Positions 1 to 6,610 of a stretch of DNA of 14,663 nt are shown piece after piece (positions within the stretch are counted from its first letter, which is position 1; every line of letters begins with the position of its first letter). Source of the DNA: Candidatus Kaiserbacteria bacterium. GTDB taxonomy: Bacteria > Patescibacteriota > Minisyncoccia > Phycocordibacterales > UBA918. The notes below the pieces were generated by a model. That model was not told the origin of the DNA. It saw only the letters and a program-made list of their open reading frames with translations, and did not search any database. The stretch spans positions 1 through 14,663 of the forward strand of contig SKGH01000017.1 in the NCBI GenBank assembly GCA_007117575.1, read 5' to 3'. The position numbers and the translations under genes are program-made.

Positions 1-139
1 AACCAAAAAATGTTTTAGTCAGTCACGAAAGAATATAAATGATCACGGAAACTGGAGCTGGGTGAGGCGTACTTGGTGGTACGATGAAAGGTTTGAGTGA
101 CGAAAGCAACAAAGAAATTCGTAAAACGCGTAAGTCCTG
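1..139. mobile_element. MITE-like palindromic element, partial copy (right part)
   Basis: Bases 1-63 repeat 4954-5016 directly with a single mismatch (position 56). Bases 64-123 match the reverse complement of 4852-4911 at about 55 of 60 positions, and 124-139 (AAACGCGTAAGTCCTG) is the terminal repeat. The copy therefore holds part of the central loop, one complete arm and the right end of the same element seen complete at 4836-5053. Its left part lies before the window, so a target duplication cannot be checked; the 5 bases after it would be ACTAC (140-144). It ends one base before the stop codon of the RND gene. No transposase is encoded. Confidence 0.75.
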
Positions 140-140
140 A

Positions 141-3100
141 CTACGTCAATTTGCCGGGGCGACGGTAATACATAACAGGCACCAAGGCAAGAGTAATGAT
201 AACTGAGAAAAGGAGTCCGAACATGACCGCGTAGGCTAGCGGTGCCCATATTTCACCGGCAAACAATAAAGGTATCATACCTATAACGGTGGTAGCGGTG
301 GTGAGTAAGATGGGCCTTACCCGTTTAGAAGCACCGTCCAGCACAACTTCTCTTATGGTCTTGTCAGGATTTCGCCTGCGATCGTTATTCATTACGTCTA
401 TAAGTAAAATAGCGTTGTTTATGACTATACCTGATAGAGCAATAAAGCCCATTATGGAAGGAAAAGATATGCTACTGCCGGTTATGGCGAACCCTGACAT
501 TATACCTATCAATGAATAGGGAAGAATACCAAGTACATAACGAGTATGTAATAGCGAGTTGAATTGTATAACCAAAATTGCCAAGACTAAGGCAATACCA
601 ATCAATAGGGCTAAGAATAACTCCTGAAAAGCTTGGTCTGCTTCTTCTGTTTCGCCGCCTGTGCGTATTTCTATAGATGACGGTACCACTAACTCTTCAT
701 TAACACGTCTCTCTAATTCACTTTGTATCTCTCTTACGTTTGCGCCACTGCGCACGCCTGAATTTACTGACACCACTCTTTTGCCATTTTCGTGCTCTAT
801 TCTATTTTGACTGTCACGCAAGGATATGCTGGCAAAAGTGGATAAAGGTATTAGCTCACCGGTAGGAGTTGCGAAATCTAATGCCAGTAACTGTTCCGGG
901 TACAATGATTTTACGCTACCGGCCTTGGTCTGACCCATGCCTTCCAAGTCCAGTGTCACTATCACGGGTATCTCATTTTCCAGACTGGTTATGGTAGTAG
1001 CTTCTGAACCAAATACCGCGCCACGCAAGGTGGCTGAAACCAGTTGGGAATTTAGGCCAAATGACGCCATAAGTTCGTTATCTATATCAAGTACAAACTC
1101 CACGTTGTCACTGGCATCAGTTCTAACATCGGTAGTACCTTCTATGGACCTTAATAATTCAGTTGTCTGGTTTGCCAAGTCTGTTAACTCGTCAAGATCA
1201 TCGCCTATAAATCTAAGACCTATCGGCGCTCCGGTTGGAGGTCCGGCTTGGGGTTGGTCTACAGATATTCTTATTTCGGTTATGTGTGATAAACGTTGAC
1301 GTAGGTCTTCTACCACGTCCGCGCTAAGGCGATCTCTATCCGGATCGAGATTTATAAGTATTGAGGCTAAATTACTGCCGGCGCCACCGCCGGTAAATTG
1401 ATTACCGGAGCCGACTGTAGCTAGAAACGATTTTATATCAGGTGTTTCGTACAATACCTCCTCAACTTGATTAAGGTATATATTTGTTAGTGTCGTATCA
1501 CTTCCCGTGGGTAGTTCTATGTCAACAAAAATGAAATCTATGTCTATGTCGTCAAAGAATACCACTTTGACCAAACCGGTTACCGGTAGTGTCAGAGAGA
1601 TTATCAGAGCTATTCTGATGCCCCAGAGAAATACCCTCTCTTTTTTGTTGTTGCCTACCAATTTTGACAACCATGACCGATAACGGTGTTCAAGCTGATG
1701 AGAAAGTTCCACTTGCAATTTTTCCATCTTGGTATTACTTCTGCGTCTTAATAGCGAAGCGGAAATAACGGGAATGATAGCTAAAGCTACAAATAAAGAG
1801 GCAAACAGGAGAAAGATCAAAGTGAAGGGAATACTTTTTATAAACTCACCGGTGACTCCTCCTACTACGAATAAGCCCACAAACATTGCTACCGTGGTCA
1901 ATGTGCCGGCTATTATAGGTTTGTAGTATTCTCTAATAGTTTGAATGGCCGCTTCTTTTTTATCTATGTTGGGGTCGTCTTTCATGCGACGATTAATACC
2001 TTCTACCATCACAATACTTGAGTCCACCAATACACCGATACCAAGGATGAGAGAGAATAAGCTGAGAAAATTGATAGTGTTTCCTGACGCATAGAGACCG
2101 ATAAAAGCCACTAAAAAGGAAAGAGGAATAGCCAAGCCGGCAATCAGAGCTTCACGCCAGCCAATGACGATGACTAGAGCCAAAATGACCAAAGTTACTG
2201 TTTGCAAACCTGAGCGAGTCAGGTTTCTAAGGTCACTTTCTATATCTGCTCCCGAATCAAGTAAGGTAATGACTTCCAAGCCGGTCAACAGTTCACCGTC
2301 ATTTCTTAATTCATCCAGCTTTTCATTTACATTTCCGGTTATTCTGGTAATGTCACCCCCGCGTTGTTTGAAGACACTAAAAGATATGGCGTTGGCGGAG
2401 GTTTGTGAGTTAACACTAAGTCTTGAGAATCTGTCCAAGGTACTAAGTTGTCCGGAGACTTGAGCTACGTCACCAACATAGACAGGCTGTCCAGCCCTCA
2501 CGCTGATCGGTATCTGTGCTATGTCTTCCGCGTATTTGGGTTTGCCTTCCATTACTACGTTATAGAGAACACCGTCGTTTTCAATTCTGCCTATCGGTAA
2601 AACGCGATTGGCAGATGATATGGCAGAGGTTACGTCGTTTAGAGTTAAGTCATAGAGTTGTAATCGGGCTATGTCAACCACTACACCTATTTCCGGTTGA
2701 CTTACACCACTGGTCTCTACTCGGGTTATAGACGGCAGTTGCTCTATTTGACGTACCAACTCTCGACTTATTTCGGTAAAGGCGACAGGTGGCAAATCGC
2801 CTGCTACGGCAAAGGTCATTATAGGTTGGTCGACGAAATTGATCTCACTTACCCTTGGTTCACTGGCTTCATCAGGTAGTTTGGCACGTAATGTGTCCAG
2901 TTCATTTCGCAGGTCATTCAAGGCTTGGTTTAGATCGGTGCCGGAAGAATACTCTACGATTATGGTAGACACACCGTCTCGGCTGGTAGAGGTTACTTTG
3001 CGAGCGTTATCTATGTTACCGATGAGACCTCTTTCTAATTCGTTTGTTACCAGTGACTCGATTTCTATGGCAGGCGCGCCGGGTAGGGTAGTCATTATTA

Positions 3101-3230
3101 TACCTATAGGTATTTGCACTTCCGGCGATGATTCTCTGGGAATGAGCGCCAAAGAATACAAGCCTGTAGCGATCAAGGTGACTACTATCAGATAGCTTAA
3201 TATGTTTTTCCTGATAAAAAAATCTAACAT
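141..3230 (-). CDS. RND-family efflux permease (AcrB/HAE1-like)
   Basis: This is an inner-membrane proton-driven exporter of the resistance-nodulation-division superfamily, 1029 residues, the normal length. An N-terminal membrane helix (about residues 9-30) is followed by a large extracytoplasmic loop, a helix cluster (about 345-530), a second loop with a Gly-rich stretch, and a C-terminal helix cluster ending in a short basic tail. The helix 4 motif reads GVLVDSSIVMVEG (Asp about 403), where AcrB has two adjacent Asp; here the second is Ser. The helix 10 motif reads GIVINNAILLID, with Asn where AcrB has Lys940. The reading frame is open up to 3293, but that would overlap the upstream gene; Met at 3230, directly before the hydrophobic helix, lies 22 bases after the upstream stop and is preferred. 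It is co-transcribed with the membrane-fusion gene. Substrate cannot be read from sequence. The stop codon abuts the MITE copy at 1-139. Confidence 0.93.
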   Translation of the reverse strand: MLDFFIRKNILSYLIVVTLIATGLYSLALIPRESSPEVQIPIGIIMTTLPGAPAIEIESLVTNELERGLIGNIDNARKVTSTSRDGVSTIIVEYSSGTDLNQALNDLRNELDTLRAKLPDEASEPRVSEINFVDQPIMTFAVAGDLPPVAFTEISRELVRQIEQLPSITRVETSGVSQPEIGVVVDIARLQLYDLTLNDVTSAISSANRVLPIGRIENDGVLYNVVMEGKPKYAEDIAQIPISVRAGQPVYVGDVAQVSGQLSTLDRFSRLSVNSQTSANAISFSVFKQRGGDITRITGNVNEKLDELRNDGELLTGLEVITLLDSGADIESDLRNLTRSGLQTVTLVILALVIVIGWREALIAGLAIPLSFLVAFIGLYASGNTINFLSLFSLILGIGVLVDSSIVMVEGINRRMKDDPNIDKKEAAIQTIREYYKPIIAGTLTTVAMFVGLFVVGGVTGEFIKSIPFTLIFLLFASLFVALAIIPVISASLLRRRSNTKMEKLQVELSHQLEHRYRSWLSKLVGNNKKERVFLWGIRIALIISLTLPVTGLVKVVFFDDIDIDFIFVDIELPTGSDTTLTNIYLNQVEEVLYETPDIKSFLATVGSGNQFTGGGAGSNLASILINLDPDRDRLSADVVEDLRQRLSHITEIRISVDQPQAGPPTGAPIGLRFIGDDLDELTDLANQTTELLRSIEGTTDVRTDASDNVEFVLDIDNELMASFGLNSQLVSATLRGAVFGSEATTITSLENEIPVIVTLDLEGMGQTKAGSVKSLYPEQLLALDFATPTGELIPLSTFASISLRDSQNRIEHENGKRVVSVNSGVRSGANVREIQSELERRVNEELVVPSSIEIRTGGETEEADQAFQELFLALLIGIALVLAILVIQFNSLLHTRYVLGILPYSLIGIMSGFAITGSSISFPSIMGFIALSGIVINNAILLIDVMNNDRRRNPDKTIREVVLDGASKRVRPILLTTATTVIGMIPLLFAGEIWAPLAYAVMFGLLFSVIITLALVPVMYYRRPGKLT

Positions 3231-3252
3231 GTTTGATTTAAAGAAAGCTTTA

Positions 3253-4818
3253 TTACTCAATGACGCGAACAGTTTGACCGACACTAAGGCCACGCACGTC
3301 AGTTATTATTTGTGTTTCGGCTGATAATTCATCACTGCTGACTGTGACTGTGGAGCCTGATATTTCGCCAAGTGTGACCGGTATGGACCTGATAACACCC
3401 TCATCGTTTAGAGTAAACACGGAGGCATCTGTACCGCTAAATGACACAGATCTTATAGGTACTCTTATGGAGACCACTTCATCTATTGATGGTTCTCGGT
3501 CAGTGGTAGATGCAAAAGACACCCTGACATTTTTACCGGCAGTTAGGTTAGACGATTCGGTGGCGATTATCACTTTCACTCTTCGAGTGCGCTGATCTAT
3601 GGCGGGAGCTATGTTGGTTATAACGCCAGTATCTGTCTCGTTGATGGTTACTGTTCTGCCAATTTCTATTTTGGCAAGGTCTTGTTCGGTTACAAACACT
3701 GTAATCTCAAAAGCGTCTTCGTTTATGATTTCAACAATCGGTGAAAAAGCGTTGACGAATTGTCCGGTTTGAACATTTAATTCTTGTACGGTACCTGTTA
3801 TGGGGCTGGTGATGACCCGCTTGGCAAGTCTTACTTGAGCAGCTTCTAAGGTCGCTTCCGCTTGTCTTATTTGAGCTTGTGCTAAGGATGTTTCCGATTC
3901 AGTGCCACCTATTCTTGCTCTGGCGAGAGCTGATTCGGCCTGATTGATACCGGTTCTTGCGCCTTGCAGGTTTCTTATTTGGTTGTTTAAGGTGCTTCTT
4001 ATAGATAATAATTCCGCGCTGTACTGTTCTATTGGGCGTCCGGCCAAGGTAAAATCTCGAGGTTGGTTTTCCACCAAGTTAATAAAAGTATCTATCAGTG
4101 ATTTTATTCTTTCTAATCTTGATATGGTCTGCTCTATGTCTAGAAGTAGAGATTCAGTATCCATGTTTTGACCAATCCGGCTTTGCCACTCGGGTAACAT
4201 TTGACCGATTTCACGTCTTTCATTATTTAAAAAGGTGGTTTGACCGAAACTGTTAATTCGTAAACCGATAAGAGGGGAGTCAGGATTTGAGTAAAAACTA
4301 TCGAGGGTATCGTTTAGTATGCGACGTGTTAAGGTGTAGCTTTCTTGCATTACCAAAACAGCTTGTTCCTGTGCTGATGAGACGGCTACTTCCGCCTCTC
4401 TTACACCGCTGTCGCTTTGTAGGGCTCCGGCTTTTACGGCCTCTAGAGCCGCTCTGGCCTGAGAGACCGCCACTTGTTCATTACTCGCTTCCAGACTGAC
4501 CAGAACTTGACCGGCAGAAACCCTTTGACCTAGCCTGACGGGTACCGATACGGCCCTACCTCCGGACTCGGTTTCTACGGTCACTCTGTTACGCGCGTCA
4601 ATAGTACCTATATACGTACGCGCACTTTCAGACATGAACTCACCAGCGTTTGCTACTTGTACCGAGCGAGTCGCTAACTCTGTTTGGTCGCTTGGTTTAT
4701 CATCATTATTTTCTGAGTCTGTAGTTGAATACAAAGCAAAAACAAGCAGTATGACTATGGTTGTCAATACAGCAATAGTTACTTTACGCCCGTACCATTT
4801 GTATAGAGTTTTTAGCAT
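3253..4818 (-). CDS. RND efflux periplasmic adaptor / membrane fusion protein (HlyD/AcrA type)
   Basis: This is the adaptor subunit partnering the RND permease that follows 22 bases downstream; 521 residues from the chosen start. A short basic N-terminus precedes one membrane anchor (about residues 12-31). The first half of a lipoyl domain follows (about 80-110, VPVRLGQRVSAGQVLVSLE), then an unusually long, Gln/Ala/Arg-rich helical hairpin (about 111-335), the second lipoyl half (about 337-365, SPITGTVQELNVQTGQF), a beta-barrel domain and a C-terminal membrane-proximal domain. There is no lipobox Cys. The frame stays open to a GTG at 4878, but those 20 extra codons lie almost entirely in the terminal arm of the MITE at 4836-5053, so Met at 4818 is preferred. 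No clear Shine-Dalgarno precedes it. A near-consensus promoter lies at 5139-5167. The family call is firm; cargo is unknown. Confidence 0.9.
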   Translation of the reverse strand: MLKTLYKWYGRKVTIAVLTTIVILLVFALYSTTDSENNDDKPSDQTELATRSVQVANAGEFMSESARTYIGTIDARNRVTVETESGGRAVSVPVRLGQRVSAGQVLVSLEASNEQVAVSQARAALEAVKAGALQSDSGVREAEVAVSSAQEQAVLVMQESYTLTRRILNDTLDSFYSNPDSPLIGLRINSFGQTTFLNNERREIGQMLPEWQSRIGQNMDTESLLLDIEQTISRLERIKSLIDTFINLVENQPRDFTLAGRPIEQYSAELLSIRSTLNNQIRNLQGARTGINQAESALARARIGGTESETSLAQAQIRQAEATLEAAQVRLAKRVITSPITGTVQELNVQTGQFVNAFSPIVEIINEDAFEITVFVTEQDLAKIEIGRTVTINETDTGVITNIAPAIDQRTRRVKVIIATESSNLTAGKNVRVSFASTTDREPSIDEVVSIRVPIRSVSFSGTDASVFTLNDEGVIRSIPVTLGEISGSTVTVSSDELSAETQIITDVRGLSVGQTVRVIE

Positions 4819-4835
4819 AAAAAATCTTAATGAAA

Positions 4836-5053
4836 CATGACTTACGCGTTTGGCGAATTTCTTTGTTGCTTCCGTCACTTAAACCGTTCATCGTACCACC
4901 AAGTACGCCTCACCCAGCCCCAGTTTCAGTAACCATTTATTACTAACGTAATAAACCAAAAAATGTTTTAGTCAGTCACGAAAGAATATAAATGATCACG
5001 GAAACTGGGGCTGGGTCAGCGCCTCGAACTTCATCAGAAACGCGTAAGTCATG
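4836..5053. mobile_element. MITE-like non-autonomous element, complete, with TSD
   Basis: A 218-bp element with perfect 16-bp terminal inverted repeats: CATGACTTACGCGTTT at 4836-4851 and AAACGCGTAAGTCATG at 5038-5053. It is flanked by a direct 5-bp duplication TGAAA at 4831-4835 and 5054-5058. Inside is a second perfect 16-bp inverted pair, ACCCAGCCCCAGTTTC (4912-4927) with its complement at 5001-5016, around a 73-base loop. The loop carries an 8-bp hairpin (TTTATTAC 4936-4943, GTAATAAA 4948-4955). The left arm has 60 bases between terminal and inner repeats (4852-4911); the right arm has only 21 (5017-5037), so a full palindrome of about 257 bp appears to have lost part of one arm. No transposase is encoded. 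GACTTACGC-type ends recall several bacterial IS/MITE families, but no family is assigned. The element sits between a strong leftward promoter and the adaptor gene. Confidence 0.82.
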
Positions 5054-5138
5054 TGAAAGCCGTTATAAGTTAGCAATTCAATTATAAGTAAAAGGTCTTG
5101 CAAGTTTTTGACTCACGTCAATAAACACAAGAGCCAGA

Positions 5139-5167
5139 TTTATAGCATTTATACACTCATTTGTCAA
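5139..5167 (-). promoter_or_regulatory. Candidate sigma70-type promoter of the efflux operon
   Basis: On the minus strand TTGACA (5167-5162) is followed after exactly 17 bases by TATAAA (5144-5139). Transcription would start near 5132 and run through the MITE into the adaptor gene, giving a leader of about 315 bases. Without the 218-bp insertion and its 5-bp duplication the leader would be about 90 bases. This is the strongest promoter match in the window. Confidence 0.65.
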
Positions 5168-5181
5168 TGTTAAATTTGACA
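5162..5181. promoter_or_regulatory. Palindrome joining two divergent -35 boxes
   Basis: TGTCAA (5162-5167), an 8-base spacer and TTGACA (5176-5181) form an inverted repeat. Each arm is the -35 box of one of two divergent promoters, leftward to the efflux operon and rightward to the 87-residue gene. The symmetry may just reflect two consensus -35 boxes back to back, or it may be a shared regulator site. Confidence 0.4.
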
Positions 5182-5204
5182 GATATGTTTATTAGTACTA
5201 TGGT
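5176..5204 (+). promoter_or_regulatory. Candidate promoter of the 87-residue protein gene
   Basis: TTGACA (5176-5181) and TATGGT (5199-5204) are separated by 17 bases. The predicted start, near 5211, leaves a leader of about 30 bases that contains a GGAG ribosome binding site. Confidence 0.6.
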
Positions 5205-5242
5205 TATAGTAGTTCTGAATTGAATTTTGTTGGAGCAAAGAA

Positions 5243-5506
5243 ATGAATATCAGTTCCTGTGAATATGAAAGTAAGTTTCAAGAAATAATTGGCTCAATTG
5301 ACACTGAGCTTGCTAAGTGTGAATCTCCAAGCAGGGCAGGTACGGCTGTATTGCGTTTTCCCTTACCTCGAAATGATTTTTGGATGTATTCAAGACTTGT
5401 AGAAAGGTATAAAGCAAGAGGATACCTCCTTGGCTTATCCTTGGATAGCAGACAGAATTATTATTTGATAACTTTTCGGACTAGTGTGGCGTTTATAAAT
5501 AAATAA
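5243..5506 (+). CDS. Small hypothetical protein, 87 residues, own promoter and terminator
   Basis: Function is not recognised. It is taken as a real gene because it has everything a monocistronic unit needs: a promoter at 5176-5204, TTGGAG about 10 bases before the ATG, an uninterrupted frame, and an intrinsic terminator 23 bases past the stop. The protein is soluble-looking, without signal peptide or membrane segment. It starts with an acidic, helical region carrying two Cys (about residues 6 and 26). A mixed segment follows: a strand (TAVLRFPLP), a helix with aromatic and basic residues (WMYSRLVERYKARG) and two further strands (LLGLSLD, NYYLITF). That order suggests a small alpha/beta fold; no helix-turn-helix is evident. 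It is transcribed divergently from the efflux operon, sharing the control region, so a link to that operon is possible but unproven. Confidence 0.7.
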   Translation: MNISSCEYESKFQEIIGSIDTELAKCESPSRAGTAVLRFPLPRNDFWMYSRLVERYKARGYLLGLSLDSRQNYYLITFRTSVAFINK

Positions 5507-5529
5507 GCCACTTCATTATTGTTTTCTAA

Positions 5530-5563
5530 TCCCGATCTTAAGATGCAGATCGGGACTTTTATT
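5530..5563 (+). terminator. Intrinsic terminator of the 87-residue gene
   Basis: A perfect 9-bp stem, TCCCGATCT (5530-5538) with AGATCGGGA (5547-5555), has an 8-base loop and is followed by CTTTTATT. Confidence 0.8.
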
Positions 5564-5600
5564 GTCACTTCACTGAAATCAAGATTAAATTAAGGTAAGT

Positions 5601-5630
5601 TTGATTGACTGTTTCTTGTTTTTATATAAA
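5601..5630 (+). promoter_or_regulatory. Candidate promoter of htpX
   Basis: TTGATT (5601-5606) with an overlapping TTGACT (5605-5610) precedes TATATAAA (5623-5630). TTGATT to TATATA is 16 bases and to TATAAA 18 bases. The start site would fall only some 12-15 bases before the htpX ATG, fitting a very short leader. Confidence 0.45.
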
Positions 5631-5648
5631 AATAAGACTAAATAATAA

Positions 5649-6557
5649 ATGGCTACACTTTATACTCAACAAACAAAAAATATAAGAAAAACGTGGTTTC
5701 TCATGGCCGTTTTTTTGTCTGTAGTTATAGCTATTGGTTATGCGGTGTCTTGGTACATGAATGACCCTGTCATACTTTATTTTGCCGTAGCTTTAGCTTT
5801 AGGTATGAACGTGATTAGTTATTGGTATTCAGATAAGATAGTCTTACGAATGACAAACGCGAGAGAGATAAAGTATTCTGACCATCCGGAGTTGTATAAT
5901 ATAGTAGAAAACCTGTCTATCGCCACCGGTTTACCAATGCCTAAAGTATACATAGTCAACGACACTGCGCCCAACGCTTTTGCTACCGGTCGTAACCCTG
6001 AAAATGCGGTAGTGGCAGCCACCACCGGTCTACTGCAGATTCTTGACCGCACTGAGTTAGAGGGAGTCATGGCGCACGAGATGGCTCATATAGGCAATCG
6101 TGACATGTTGGTTATGACTGTGGCTGTGGTGCTGGCCGGTTTTATCGCTATACTGGCTGATATATTTATGAGAAGTTTATGGTTTGGTGCCGGCAACAGT
6201 CGAGACCGTAGTCCAATTTTCCTTCTGTTAGCGATTGTGGGAATAATCCTTGCCCCCATAGCCGCTAAACTGATACAGTTGGCTATCAGTAGACGTAGAG
6301 AGTATTTAGCGGACGCTACCGGAGCGCTAACTACTCGTTATCCGGAAGGTTTGGCTTCAGCTTTAGAAAAGATATCTAATCATCATCAACCGATGCGTAG
6401 AGCCAGTCACGCTACCGCTCATTTGTTTATTTCTGATCCTTTTGGAAAGACAGGTAGGCGTTCGTTTATGGATCGTATAAATGGAATGTTTCAGACACAT
6501 CCACCGGCAGCCGACAGGATAGCGCGCTTGAGACAGTTGGATAGGGGAGGGATGTAG
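5649..6557 (+). CDS. htpX: HtpX-family membrane zinc metalloprotease (M48B)
   Basis: This membrane-bound endopeptidase takes part in quality control of membrane proteins. It is 302 residues, normal for the family. Two N-terminal membrane helices (about 15-33 and 41-59) precede a cytoplasmic catalytic part with the zinc motif HEMAH (His143, Glu144, His147). Two further helices follow (about 154-174 and 189-211), and the third zinc ligand is Glu218 in RRREYLADA. The segment NAFATGRNPENAVVAATTGL (109-128) is the usual conserved strand region before the active site. The C-terminal THPPAADRIARL is also typical of the family. All catalytic residues are present. The ATG is chosen because it gives the standard family N-terminus; no Shine-Dalgarno is seen. 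It is convergent with glyS, 53 bases away, and no good terminator is visible between them. Confidence 0.95.
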   Translation: MATLYTQQTKNIRKTWFLMAVFLSVVIAIGYAVSWYMNDPVILYFAVALALGMNVISYWYSDKIVLRMTNAREIKYSDHPELYNIVENLSIATGLPMPKVYIVNDTAPNAFATGRNPENAVVAATTGLLQILDRTELEGVMAHEMAHIGNRDMLVMTVAVVLAGFIAILADIFMRSLWFGAGNSRDRSPIFLLLAIVGIILAPIAAKLIQLAISRRREYLADATGALTTRYPEGLASALEKISNHHQPMRRASHATAHLFISDPFGKTGRRSFMDRINGMFQTHPPAADRIARLRQLDRGGM

Positions 6558-6610
6558 ATTAGTGACTCAGAAACTGATTAAAATTGTCTGTCGGGGCGTT
6601 AAAATTAACC

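Noticed and set aside
3231..3293. 21-codon N-terminal extension of the RND permease
   Set aside because: It overlaps the end of the adaptor gene and places residues before the membrane helix that normally starts the protein.
4819..4878. 20-codon N-terminal extension of the adaptor from GTG 4878
   Set aside because: It is encoded mostly by the MITE arm and the same arm sequence occurs next to the RND stop codon, so it is not adaptor-derived; kept only as a possible alternative start.
4836..5053. Riboswitch or structured leader RNA
   Set aside because: The fold is explained by terminal and internal inverted repeats with a target duplication, and a second copy lies at the other end of the operon.
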